Source: an uncultured Monoglobus sp.
GTDB lineage: Bacteria > Bacillota > Clostridia > Monoglobales > Monoglobaceae
Length of the DNA stretch: 64,000 nucleotides
Reading direction: 5' to 3'
NCBI GenBank assembly: GCA_947628795.1
Contig: CANRBF010000024.1
Span: forward strand, 53,048-117,047
How positions within the stretch are numbered: the stretch's first letter is position 1; each line of letters begins with the position of its first letter. The notes under the pieces were generated by a model. It had not been told where the DNA came from. It worked only from the letters and a program-made list of their open reading frames with translations, and did not search any database. Shown here one piece after another: positions 52,119 to 60,656 of this stretch. A program made the position numbers and the translations under genes.

Positions 52119-53254
52119 ATCTCAATACCAACCTTGAATGTATTTGACTTGTCGCCCAAATAGAATTTGTCGCCGGGCTGCAGGGTCACCGGAACTCTCG
52201 CCGTCAGCTTTGTGCCCATGCCGGTGAATGTTCCGTTTGCCGACGCCAGATCGGTCAAAGAAAATGTTTTGCTCGCAGGATCGAAGCGTATGTTGCAATG
52301 GCTGCGGCTTACCGCCTGATTTTCTCTTGTCAGCACAAGATTGCACAGCGAGGAATCTCTGCCGATAGTGATGCCGCCGGGCTCAAAATAGAATTTCTGA
52401 CCCACAAACTCGCCCTGAATACAGGTGAGCACGCCCTTTGCCTTTTTGTTCTTTTTGAGCAGTATAATGATAAGAAACGCTATAGCCGCCACAAGCAGAA
52501 GCAGAGCGATGATCAAAACGATCTTGATTATCGAGACGCTCTGACCCTTTACATAAGGAATTCCGTTCTGGTCAAGCACGCGCGTAAGCTCGCGCACCTG
52601 TATAACGGCGTTTATTCCCTGAGCGTCGTTCACGCCCCAGGAATTGATTCCGATAACCTCGCCCTTTGAGTTGACAAAAGGACCGCCCGAATTGCCGCGG
52701 TTGATCGTCTCGTTTATCTGATACGCGTTGACCGGCTCAAGACCGCTTTTGTAAGGAACCGCGGTTATCGAGCTGACGATCCCGTCGGTTATGGTTATGT
52801 CCTCTTTGTTTCCCGTGAGCGTTGATGAAAGCTGCTCCGAGCCGCTGGCTTGATATCCGAGCGCGTAGCCCTTGGTGCCTTCTTTGGCTATGCTGTCGTT
52901 GATCGTGGCCGGCTTTAGATCATAGATAGGCTGGCTGACGTTCAGGATCGCCAGATCCGAAGCCTCAAGCGCCGTATGAACGCTTGCCTCGATCATATGG
53001 TCCCTTGACATAAGCACGTTGATTTTTGTCGCGCCCTCGACAGCGTGATAATTTGTGACGATCTTGGTCACCGGCGAGGACGAGCCGATAGCGAAACCGG
53101 TGTAAGACGTCGTTCCGAACGGCGTTTCCACAAGGAGCCTCACCACGCTGTCTCTCGCGTTAAGCACCGCGTCCGGCGCATCGTCGGCGAACACCGCGGC
53201 GCTTGAACAAAACAAAATCAAAACCGCGCAAATTAACGATAAAACTTTTTTCAT
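52115..53254 (-). CDS. Trypsin-like (S1C) serine protease - TM - FHA protein (379 aa)
   Basis: Signal peptide (KKVLSLICAVLILFCSSAAVFA) and an extracytoplasmic HtrA-like protease domain with the triad His70 (TNYHAVEG), Asp100 (ASDLAIL) and Ser189 (NRGNSGGP). No PDZ domain. A membrane segment at about 234-262 (IIKIVLIIALLLLVAAIAFL) is followed by a cytoplasmic FHA domain (about 290-378): GRDSSLCNLVL, SRSHCNIRFDP, LASANGTFTGMGT. The protein links external proteolysis to internal phospho-threonine recognition. Confidence 0.93.
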   Translation of the reverse strand: MKKVLSLICAVLILFCSSAAVFADDAPDAVLNARDSVVRLLVETPFGTTSYTGFAIGSSSPVTKIVTNYHAVEGATKINVLMSRDHMIEASVHTALEASDLAILNVSQPIYDLKPATINDSIAKEGTKGYALGYQASGSEQLSSTLTGNKEDITITDGIVSSITAVPYKSGLEPVNAYQINETINRGNSGGPFVNSKGEVIGINSWGVNDAQGINAVIQVRELTRVLDQNGIPYVKGQSVSIIKIVLIIALLLLVAAIAFLIIILLKKNKKAKGVLTCIQGEFVGQKFYFEPGGITIGRDSSLCNLVLTRENQAVSRSHCNIRFDPASKTFSLTDLASANGTFTGMGTKLTARVPVTLQPGDKFYLGDKSNTFKVGIEI

Positions 53255-53281
53255 TTTTCTTCCTCCCGAAATATATTTATT

Positions 53282-54133
53282 CTATATTATTTTCAATACC
53301 AATACGGTGATGTTGTCCTGGCTCGGACTGTTTTTTGACAGCGCGGCGCTCAGTATATCCGCCGCGGGATCGTTTCCGCCAATGCTTAAAACATCTGCGG
53401 TTTCATCATCGGACATCACCTTGTAAAGTCCGTCGCTGCAAATCAATATATAATCATTCGAAAAAACAGGAAAACTGCCCCGGTTCCTGTCGACCTGCTC
53501 TATTTTGGGAATTCCGAGATAGGACGTGAGAGCGAGCCTTTCGGGATCGTTTATCGCTTCCTCGTATGTTATCTCCCCGTTTCTGTATTTTTCATCCAGG
53601 ACCTTTGAGTAAACATGCTCCTCGTTAAGCTGTCTTAAAATACCGTTTCTGTAGAGGTAAAGTCTGCTGTCTCCGACCGATACCCAATGCATCATGTTTT
53701 GTTTAATGACAAGGCCTATCAAAGTGGAACCGGCGCCGCCCAGCGTGTTGACTCCGTCGTTGGCTTCCTCAAGAGCGTACATGAGCGAGTCTTCTGTTTC
53801 CATGCCGGACTCCATATAATCGCAGTACGCTTCAAGAAATACCGACACGCCGATCTTGGAGGCCTCGGAGCCGTTTCCCATGCCTCCCATACCGTCGGCC
53901 AGCACCGCCACCGAGCCGTATTTTCTCAATGAATCGGCGTCCATCAAGTCGGAGTAGGCGAAATAGTCCTGCTGCTCGTCTCTTGTTCCTATATGCTGCG
54001 CGTTGTAGGGCATAACGTATACAGTGCCGATTTTTTCCGTTATATCCTCGGTTCTTATATCATCGTTTGACTCGGTTATTATCCTTCGCCGCCCGCCGCG
54101 CGGTGAGCTGTATTTATCTCTGTTTTCGAACAT
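53282..54133 (-). CDS. PP2C-family protein phosphatase, copy 1 (283 aa)
   Basis: PP2C motifs GTRDEQQDYFAYSD, VLADGMGGMGNGSEASKIGV, WVSVGDSRLYLYRNGILRQL, LICSDGLYKVMSDDE and NITVLVLKII; all metal ligands are present. An N-terminal extension of about 35 residues is basic and then acidic (GGRRRIITESNDDIRTEDIT). Soluble. It lies between the kinase (44 bp) and the protease (27 bp) in the operon. It is clearly different from copy 2, so the pair probably has separate targets. Confidence 0.94.
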   Translation of the reverse strand: MFENRDKYSSPRGGRRRIITESNDDIRTEDITEKIGTVYVMPYNAQHIGTRDEQQDYFAYSDLMDADSLRKYGSVAVLADGMGGMGNGSEASKIGVSVFLEAYCDYMESGMETEDSLMYALEEANDGVNTLGGAGSTLIGLVIKQNMMHWVSVGDSRLYLYRNGILRQLNEEHVYSKVLDEKYRNGEITYEEAINDPERLALTSYLGIPKIEQVDRNRGSFPVFSNDYILICSDGLYKVMSDDETADVLSIGGNDPAADILSAALSKNSPSQDNITVLVLKII

Positions 54134-54177
54134 TTTCCCTCCGTTTTAAATCTAAGTCAAGCCGAAATTTTATATTT

Positions 54178-55824
54178 TTAAAGCTCGGTCAGCGCCGTGA
54201 TCTTCATTGAGCCGTCGTTGTATATATGCACGTTGTATCTGTATCTCTCGCTTATGTCCTTGACCCTGCCGTCTTTATAGTACACTCTTATGTTCGACTC
54301 GCGCACGACCGTCGCCTCGTTGTCCGACAATCTGTTAACGCTGTTGCAGTCCAAATACAAAATTTCCTCGCTGTCTACAGTTTTTGTGATCACGCTGTAT
54401 GAGTTATATTCCTCGCTTACCGCGTTTCCTCCGAAATATTCCTCAACATACGCGGAGCTTTTGTTGCTGATGCCGCGAGTAAACGCCCTGAGCGAATCCT
54501 CGGCAAATTCGGCTATGTCGCTGTTTGTGACCGCCTGAGCGCCCGTGACGGGCGTCGGCGTGGGAGCCTGAGTGGGTGCCGGAGCCTGAGTGGGCGCCGG
54601 AGCCGCGGTCACGGACGGCATTTTTCGATCTATATTATCGGATATTATATTATTATCTTTGTTGTCCGATATGTTTTTGTATATCAGGACCGCCGCCGCC
54701 GAAACAAATACCACCAAGCAGACCAAAGCCGCTATTATTATCTTCAAAAGCGTTGAGTTTGAATCATTCCCCGTCTTTTTAACTTTATTATTTTGCTTTT
54801 TTTGAGGCTTGATATCCTTGTTTGAGCGCGTGTTTTCAACGGGCGCTCGGCGCTGCTGCGGAACCTCGCTAACTTGCGCTCTGCCCAGCAGAACATTTTG
54901 CAGTTCTTCCACAGACTCGAATCTCTCGGACGGTCTCACCGCCAGGCCTTTTTCGAGCGCCGCGCGGATATTCTGCGGCAGATCATGCGATATAACCAAA
55001 GTATCCTCGATCAGTCTGTCAAGAGAGTCCGGCGGCACCGTGCCCGTTATCATTTTATACAGCGTGGCGCAAAGCGCGTACACGTCGGTCCACGGTCCCT
55101 GATTGCCGTTTGTTCTGTACTGCTCCTCCGGAGCGTATCCCGGCTTCAGCATGACCGACAAGCTCTTTCCTCCGCCCAGCGACTGTCTCGCGGCTCCGAA
55201 GTCAAGCAGCTTCACCTGATTGTTTTTGGTTATGAATATATTGTCGGGGCTTATGTCTCGGTGGATTATTCCGACTTTGTGAACGGCTCTCAGCGCGTCC
55301 ATAACCGGCATAAGTATAGACACCGCGGCTTCGGGCCGTATTCTGCCGCCCTGCCGCTTTATGTAATCCTTTAGTGTCATTCCGTCAAGATACTGCATGA
55401 TAATATACGCCGTTCCGTTGGCTTCTATGCAGTCTCTTATTCCCACTATGCCGGGATGATCCGAAAATTTTGCCAGCGTTCTGGCTTCCTCGATAAATTT
55501 TTCTTTTCCGTGGCTGTAATTTTCCGCCGAACCGCTCGAGGTATACGCCGAGACGGTGGCCGAGCCGGGCACTCTTTGGGCTATATCCGCGGGATAGTAT
55601 TCCTTTATAGCTATTTTCTGGCTCAAAAACGTGTCGTATCCGACATAAGTTATGCCGAATCCGCCTTGGCCCAAGACGCGTCCGATAACAAATCTGTCTT
55701 TAAGCAGAGTATTTTCTTTTAGATAAGCGGTAAACTGTCCGTCATCCTCGTTTTTGGAATAGCCGCAATGGGGACATTTTTCGCTGTCGCCCTTCTCTTT
55801 CATACAATTCATACATAAACTCAT
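54178..55824 (-). CDS. Membrane Ser/Thr kinase with N-terminal zinc ribbon (548 aa)
   Basis: A zinc ribbon (MSLCMNCMKEKGDSEKCPHC, 1-20) precedes a complete Hanks-type kinase domain: GQGGFGITYVG (52-62), IAIKEY with Lys74, HRDISPDN (188-195), DFGAAR (208-213), APEEQYR and WTDVYALCATLYKMITG. A basic linker, one membrane segment (about 360-383, LLKIIIAALVCLVVFVSAAA), a Pro/Thr-rich spacer (APAPTQAPAPTQAPTPTP) and an external domain of about 110 residues follow; no PASTA repeats. The spacer and outer domain differ from those of PrkC, so the signal it senses is unknown. First gene of the six-gene operon. Confidence 0.95.
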   Translation of the reverse strand: MSLCMNCMKEKGDSEKCPHCGYSKNEDDGQFTAYLKENTLLKDRFVIGRVLGQGGFGITYVGYDTFLSQKIAIKEYYPADIAQRVPGSATVSAYTSSGSAENYSHGKEKFIEEARTLAKFSDHPGIVGIRDCIEANGTAYIIMQYLDGMTLKDYIKRQGGRIRPEAAVSILMPVMDALRAVHKVGIIHRDISPDNIFITKNNQVKLLDFGAARQSLGGGKSLSVMLKPGYAPEEQYRTNGNQGPWTDVYALCATLYKMITGTVPPDSLDRLIEDTLVISHDLPQNIRAALEKGLAVRPSERFESVEELQNVLLGRAQVSEVPQQRRAPVENTRSNKDIKPQKKQNNKVKKTGNDSNSTLLKIIIAALVCLVVFVSAAAVLIYKNISDNKDNNIISDNIDRKMPSVTAAPAPTQAPAPTQAPTPTPVTGAQAVTNSDIAEFAEDSLRAFTRGISNKSSAYVEEYFGGNAVSEEYNSYSVITKTVDSEEILYLDCNSVNRLSDNEATVVRESNIRVYYKDGRVKDISERYRYNVHIYNDGSMKITALTEL

Positions 55825-55871
55825 TATTATCCCTCCGGATCATAAATCGAAAAACAAAACTCAATAAATAA

Positions 55872-55900
55872 ATTATATAATATTCGACAAAACATGTCAA
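55872..55900 (-). promoter_or_regulatory. sigmaA promoter of the kinase-FHA operon
   Basis: Minus strand TTGACA (55895-55900), 17 bp, TATAAT (55872-55877), a near-consensus promoter about 50 bp before ATG 55824. Confidence 0.75.
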
Positions 55901-55910
55901 CACAAAATTG

Positions 55911-55936
55911 CGGGAACGGATATATCCGTCCCCGCT
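55911..55936 (-). terminator. Terminator of the small clostridial gene
   Basis: GCGGGGACGGATATATCCGTTCCCGC on the minus strand, followed by AATTTTGT; it lies just upstream of the kinase promoter. Confidence 0.7.
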
Positions 55937-55943
55937 CTCTTTA

Positions 55944-56165
55944 TTAATCTATATCCGGCTGGCCGTAATCGTAAACCGCTTTCAGATTTTCCTGTTCGTC
56001 GTGGGTCATTATGGCCTGCTGCTGTATGCCGGTGCAGTCGGTCGCCGACGACGCGCCGCCCATATCGAACTTCCCGTCTATATCTTTTATTCGCTTATTA
56101 CTTTTTTTATTTTTATCTTTTATCCCGTTTTTTGTGTTGTTTATCCATGTGTTTTCGTTTTTCAA
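55944..56165 (-). CDS. Small clostridial protein with an ATDCTG motif (73 aa)
   Basis: The N-terminal half is basic and polar (NENTWINNTKNGIKDKNKKS), the C-terminal half acidic with FDMGGASSATDCTGIQQQ and the end DYGQPDID. Short proteins with an xATDCTGL element and an acidic tail are common and unstudied in Clostridia; this identification is from memory of the pattern. TTG 56165 is preferred to ATG 56183, which lies upstream of the AAAGGCGG site. It is monocistronic, with its own hairpin. Confidence 0.65.
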   Translation of the reverse strand: MKNENTWINNTKNGIKDKNKKSNKRIKDIDGKFDMGGASSATDCTGIQQQAIMTHDEQENLKAVYDYGQPDID

Positions 56166-56298
56166 AACAATACCGCCTTTCATAATTAATAGATAGTTTT
56201 TCTACATATATTATTGATTCGTTTAATATAATTAATCAGGAAAATTTTTTATTGTGTTTTTTACCAATTTTCTGACCCAAAATTTTATAAAAAAAACA

Positions 56299-56327
56299 TT
56301 GAATTATTTTTTTGAATTTGATATAAT
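56299..56327 (+). promoter_or_regulatory. sigmaA promoter of pfp
   Basis: TTGAAT (56299-56304), 17 bp, TATAAT (56322-56327). The leader of about 115 nt holds a small hairpin CCTAATTTTG/CAAAATCAGG (56385-56407). Confidence 0.6.
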
Positions 56328-56450
56328 AATTTGTGTAAAATTAATATTAATTTAAAAAGTATTTATAAAAATTTATAAAAAAAGCCTAATTTTGATTCAA
56401 AATCAGGTCTTATCCTGTTTGTAACGGGAAAATTGAAAGGAGCGATTATT

Positions 56451-57677
56451 TTGATTAAAGGAAATGTAGTTGTCGGCCAGTCGGGAGGTCCCACCTCGGT
56501 TATCAACTCCAGTCTGGTCGGCGTTTTCAAGGCCGCGAAGGACGCGGGCGTTGAAAAAATTTACGGTATGCGCAACGGTATAGAGGGATTTTTAAACAAA
56601 AAGGTTATCGACATGTCCGATTATGTTAAAAACGAGCTGGACATCGAGCTTTTAAAGAGGACCCCCTCGTCATTCCTGGGCACCTGCCGTTTTAAGCTGC
56701 CCAGCGTTGAGGAGAGCGAGTCCACATACAGCCTGCTGTTTAACAATATGAACGAGCTCAACATCAAGTATTTCTTCTATATCGGCGGAAACGACTCGAT
56801 GGACACGATCAAAAAGCTTTCAAGCTACGCCGAGCAGATCGGCAGCGACATCAAGTTCATGGGCGTTCCCAAGACGATCGACAACGACCTGGCGGTAACA
56901 GACCACACGCCGGGCTACGGCAGCGCGGCAAAGTACATAGCCTCGGCTATGAAAGAGATCATTCGCGACGTTAACACATATCCCACAGAGTCGGTAACGA
57001 TCGTTGAAATAATGGGAAGAAACGCGGGCTGGCTCACGGCTGCCGCGGCTCTCTCGAAGGCCGAGGACTGCTGCGGTCCCGACCTGATCTATCTCCCCGA
57101 GGTAGTGTTTGATTATGACAAATTTATCGAAAAGGTAAAAGAGGTCAAAAAGAAAAAGACGGCGGTTATCATCGCGGTTTCCGAGGGCATAAAGCTGGCA
57201 AACGGCAAGTATGTCTGCGAGGATAACAAGCAGGCCACCTTTGAGGATTCCTTCGGCCACAAGTCGCTGGGCGGCACCGCCCTGTACTTAGCCGACCTTA
57301 TCGGCGCGAAGCTGGGTATCAAATCAAGAGGTATCGTGTTCAGCACACTGCAGCGCTGCGCTTCCCATATCGTTTCAAGACGCGATATAACCGAGGCGTT
57401 TATGGCGGGCAGCGAGGCCGCTCAGGCCGCGTTCAACGGAGAGACCGGAAAGATGATAATCTTTACCAGAACCTCCAACGAGCCCTATAATATCACGACT
57501 TCGACCTATGACGTCAACAAGATCGCGAACATCGAGAAGGTCGTTCCGGACGAGTGGATAATAAACGACGGCACATATGTTTCCGACGAGTTTATCGCCT
57601 ACTGCCGCCCGCTGATCATCGGCGAGCTTATCCCCTTCATGGTAGACGGCCTGCCCAGACACCTGTATCTCGACTAA
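56451..57677 (+). CDS. pfp: Pyrophosphate-dependent 6-phosphofructokinase (408 aa)
   Basis: Reversible phosphorylation of fructose 6-phosphate with PPi in glycolysis. Motifs: VVVGQSGGPTSVINSSL (7-23), YIGGNDSMDTIKKL with Asp where ATP-type enzymes have Gly, and VPKTIDNDLAVTDH with the catalytic Asp and the Lys typical of PPi enzymes, then EIMGRNAGWL. TTG 56451 is the start, after GAAAGGAG; the same frame runs 6 codons further back. The size fits the clade of 400-420-aa PPi-PFKs of Clostridia and Spirochaetes. Confidence 0.95.
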   Translation: MIKGNVVVGQSGGPTSVINSSLVGVFKAAKDAGVEKIYGMRNGIEGFLNKKVIDMSDYVKNELDIELLKRTPSSFLGTCRFKLPSVEESESTYSLLFNNMNELNIKYFFYIGGNDSMDTIKKLSSYAEQIGSDIKFMGVPKTIDNDLAVTDHTPGYGSAAKYIASAMKEIIRDVNTYPTESVTIVEIMGRNAGWLTAAAALSKAEDCCGPDLIYLPEVVFDYDKFIEKVKEVKKKKTAVIIAVSEGIKLANGKYVCEDNKQATFEDSFGHKSLGGTALYLADLIGAKLGIKSRGIVFSTLQRCASHIVSRRDITEAFMAGSEAAQAAFNGETGKMIIFTRTSNEPYNITTSTYDVNKIANIEKVVPDEWIINDGTYVSDEFIAYCRPLIIGELIPFMVDGLPRHLYLD

Positions 57678-57720
57678 GCCGTTCTTTATAAACAAAGAAA
57701 CGCTTAACCAAAGAAAACAA

Positions 57721-57745
57721 GCTCCGCCTTTCGGCGGAGCTTTTT
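57721..57745. terminator. Bidirectional terminator between pfp and the hydrolase gene
   Basis: GCTCCGCC-TTTC-GGCGGAGC, TTTTT after it on the plus strand and AA before it (TT on the minus strand). It also reaches the end of the convergent gene (57744). Confidence 0.9.
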
Positions 57746-60293
57746 ATACGGATTTTTTTGCGCGGGCGGGGCGGGTATATCCGAGCTTTATGGGGCCGAG
57801 TAGGCCGGAGGGTGAAAGGGCTATAAAGCGGGAGTATTTGTCACGCTCGCGGTAAGCGGGGTTGTTTGTAACAATTATCTCAAGGCGGCTTATGCCTTTT
57901 TTTAATTCGGCGGAAAATCTGTAGGGCGGGCAGATCTCGCAGCCGATCTTTTCGCCGTTTACAAACAGCTCCGCGATCTCGCCGGCTTCGCCCAGGTCGA
58001 TCACTGCGGCGCCTCCGGGAGATAAAAGCTCGGCGCGGTATCGTATTTTGCCGCAGAACCGCGGCAGGGCGTCGGGGCCGGTTATGTTTATCGGAACACT
58101 TGATTTTCTGTAGGTCTTAAAGTCACCGCCGTTTTCGGATATGTCAATATCGAATTTAAGTTTGAGCTCGGTCATTTCGGGAAGATACGGGTCGTAGGGC
58201 TCAAGATCTTCGTGCACGTCACCGAATATGACCAAAAGCGGACGGTAAGGCTCTATCACCAGCCGCAGGCCGCCGCTCGCGTCGGCGCCTCGGAGCGTGT
58301 TTTTGGTCGGGTCGCAGACCGCGCATCTGCCGCTTTGCGAAAACGCGATACCGCCGTCAAAGACGCGGCTGACGCTCTCGTTGTTCAGCAGATATATATG
58401 CGTTCCGCCGCGGACATAATGCAGGACGCGCAGGTCCTTAAACGGAGCGGAGAGTTTTATATCCGCGTATTTCGCGGCGTATTCCGCGATCTTGTCAAGG
58501 GGAACCGACGGAATGTTAAGAGGGTTTTCGTAATTTTGGGGCGGCGCGTCGGTGAACACAACGTCGGCGCCGTTTTGTTTGAGCCGCTCGAGCCGCTCGA
58601 GACAGTCGGGCGGCAGTGTTTCGGCGTGCGGCGCGATAACGCAGGGATAGACCGTGCCGTTTATCTCAAGGCGGCCGTCTTTGATCTCTCCGTCGTCTAC
58701 GGCTTCAAACGGTATTATGTCGCAGTCGATTTGGTTTTGCAGCAATTTTTTGAGAGGCTTTTGTTCGAGCGTGTATTTCCCGCCGCACCATTCGGCCTCG
58801 GCGTGGTATATCACCGCCGCGCTCGGCGCGGTCTTGCCTCCGCTCAGCATATGGCACATTCGGTTCATGTAACCGCTTAATATTTTCAGATACTCGTATT
58901 GGGGATTTTTGCCGCCGCCGTAAAGGTGGGGCGGGCAGTCGGGGTCGTTTTCTTTTGGAGAAAACGCGTGGGGAACGAAGCGATTGATCCCCGCCGCCAG
59001 AAAGTGGTCGACCTGCCACTTCATCAGCGGCAGGCCCTCGGCCCAGCCGTAGCCGCCGAAGCACTCGCACAGGGCGCGGCCCTTTTTGTTCGGCTGAATG
59101 TGCGCCATCGAAGCGCCCAGCTTGCCGAGAGCGAAGTCGTAAAACTCGGGGTCGTTGTTGCGGGTGGAGGCGAAAACCGCGTGGCTCATATCGCCGAAAC
59201 CTGGCAGCAGCTGGTGATACACCGCGTCGATGCCCGACATGTCCTGTCCCGCCAGCGCGCGGAAGTAGTGTCCGGCGCCGGGGCCCAGACGGGAGCTGAC
59301 GTTCATGTCCTCCAGCACGTGACCGATATACATAACGCCGCGCTCGCGGCACCATTCTCCGAGCATTCGGCAAAAGTTTTCGCTGTACATTTTTGATACC
59401 GCGTCCATGTAGGCGTATCTGACCTCGGGCGTGACCGCGCCGCAGTTGTGCCAAAGCGCCGCCAGAGCGCATACAGCCGGGCGGCCCGCGGCTTTTGAAA
59501 TTATATCTTTCAGCGAGGCGTTCCAGGGCAGGGCCGCGTTTTCGGTGCCGACCGAGGTGTTATAGCCCTTTGGCAGATTGCGAAATCCCGGCTCGTCGCT
59601 GAAAAATCCGGCTATGGTTTTGCCGAATTCGGCTTTGTATCGTCTGTAGTGTGGCTCGTAGACCTCGTCGATCATCATTTTGCAGGATTCGGGATCAAGA
59701 GGGTCCAGCATATAGGCGGATCGGCCGCTTACTCCGTCGCGGGTGTCGATAAAAAAGAACACGCGCCACACGCCCTCGGGAACGTCGAACCACAGCATGC
59801 CGTCGCGGATGTGGTCGGTCAGATCTATCGCGTCGCCGGTGAGGCTTTCGCCCTCGCCGCTTCGGCGCATCGCGGCCGCTCCGACAAGGCGCTCGTCAAA
59901 CTCGGGCCGAAGCTCGGGCAGCAGGATCGCCGCGTCCTTTCGCGGGCCGAAAACGTCCGCGTTCTTTTCGATCAGGTGGCGCTTGCGCAGATCGGGGCGC
60001 CTGCTTTCAAAAACGCCGTTCGCGTAGCCGCTGGGAAAGTGCTTGTCATCAAATATCCAGACGCGCATATCAAGGCGCTTCGCCTCGGCGATTATGTTGT
60101 CCAAATTTTCCCACCACTTTTCACCGCAAAAGTCGTCAAAAGGGCGGGACTCCACGCAGAACGCGCCTATCCCCGCCTCGCGAATCTTGTTTATTTCTCG
60201 GCGGATGGTTTCCGCGTCCTCGCCGTGCTGCCAGAACAGCGGAAGTAAATAATTTTCGGTTTTGTTGTTTAGAGCGCTCAATATGCGTTTCAT
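57744..60293 (-). CDS. Large glycoside hydrolase, GH106-like family (849 aa)
   Basis: Cytoplasmic (no signal peptide) hydrolase. Barrel elements: YLLPLFWQHGEDAETIRREI, IGAFCVESRPFDDFCGEKWW, RVWIFDDKHFPSGYANGVF and IAGFFSDEPGFRNLPKG. The DEP acid in FSDEPGF and acids around YIGHVLEDMN are catalytic candidates. The C-terminal part has a beta-sandwich (RYRAELLSPGGAAVIDLG) of GH2-like type. This arrangement is like the GH106 and related alpha-L-rhamnosidase-like proteins that process plant or host polysaccharides. The exact substrate is unknown. GGGAGG precedes ATG 60293. No transporter is adjacent. Confidence 0.75.
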   Translation of the reverse strand: MKRILSALNNKTENYLLPLFWQHGEDAETIRREINKIREAGIGAFCVESRPFDDFCGEKWWENLDNIIAEAKRLDMRVWIFDDKHFPSGYANGVFESRRPDLRKRHLIEKNADVFGPRKDAAILLPELRPEFDERLVGAAAMRRSGEGESLTGDAIDLTDHIRDGMLWFDVPEGVWRVFFFIDTRDGVSGRSAYMLDPLDPESCKMMIDEVYEPHYRRYKAEFGKTIAGFFSDEPGFRNLPKGYNTSVGTENAALPWNASLKDIISKAAGRPAVCALAALWHNCGAVTPEVRYAYMDAVSKMYSENFCRMLGEWCRERGVMYIGHVLEDMNVSSRLGPGAGHYFRALAGQDMSGIDAVYHQLLPGFGDMSHAVFASTRNNDPEFYDFALGKLGASMAHIQPNKKGRALCECFGGYGWAEGLPLMKWQVDHFLAAGINRFVPHAFSPKENDPDCPPHLYGGGKNPQYEYLKILSGYMNRMCHMLSGGKTAPSAAVIYHAEAEWCGGKYTLEQKPLKKLLQNQIDCDIIPFEAVDDGEIKDGRLEINGTVYPCVIAPHAETLPPDCLERLERLKQNGADVVFTDAPPQNYENPLNIPSVPLDKIAEYAAKYADIKLSAPFKDLRVLHYVRGGTHIYLLNNESVSRVFDGGIAFSQSGRCAVCDPTKNTLRGADASGGLRLVIEPYRPLLVIFGDVHEDLEPYDPYLPEMTELKLKFDIDISENGGDFKTYRKSSVPINITGPDALPRFCGKIRYRAELLSPGGAAVIDLGEAGEIAELFVNGEKIGCEICPPYRFSAELKKGISRLEIIVTNNPAYRERDKYSRFIALSPSGLLGPIKLGYTRPARAKKSV

Positions 60294-60656
60294 TTTTCGG
60301 CCTCCCGTTTGTTTTGTTTATTATAGCACATCGGCGGAATTTTGTGAAGGGGGATTTTCCCACCTCCGTCAGGTTTCGCCCGCCACCTCCTCCCGGGAGG
60401 AGGCAGAGAGGGCGGATAATATCAACGTTTTTGGTTGTGCAACTTTCATAAATTTTAATGCGGTTTTAGTTAAAACGTGAGCGTTGTGACGATTTTGTTA
60501 TTTTCTTGTCATTTGTAATATTTTTGTAATTGTTTTTTCCCGAGTTTTAATATAAAATAGGCATACCTACTATGATAATTTATAGGCATAGGTCTTGATC
60601 CGCAAAAAATAAAATTCAAAATATAAACGCGCACATTTAAAAAGGAGGAGTTTAAA
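60294..60656. other. Spacer with GGAGGAGG palindrome and a promoter
   Basis: 363 bp without a gene. It contains CCTCCTCCCGGGAGGAGG (60386-60403), a perfect palindrome related to the motif at 15.7 kb. TTGTTT (60530-60535), 17 bp, TAAAAT (60553-60558) is a plausible promoter for the secreted protein, leaving a leader of about 90 nt. Confidence 0.5.
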
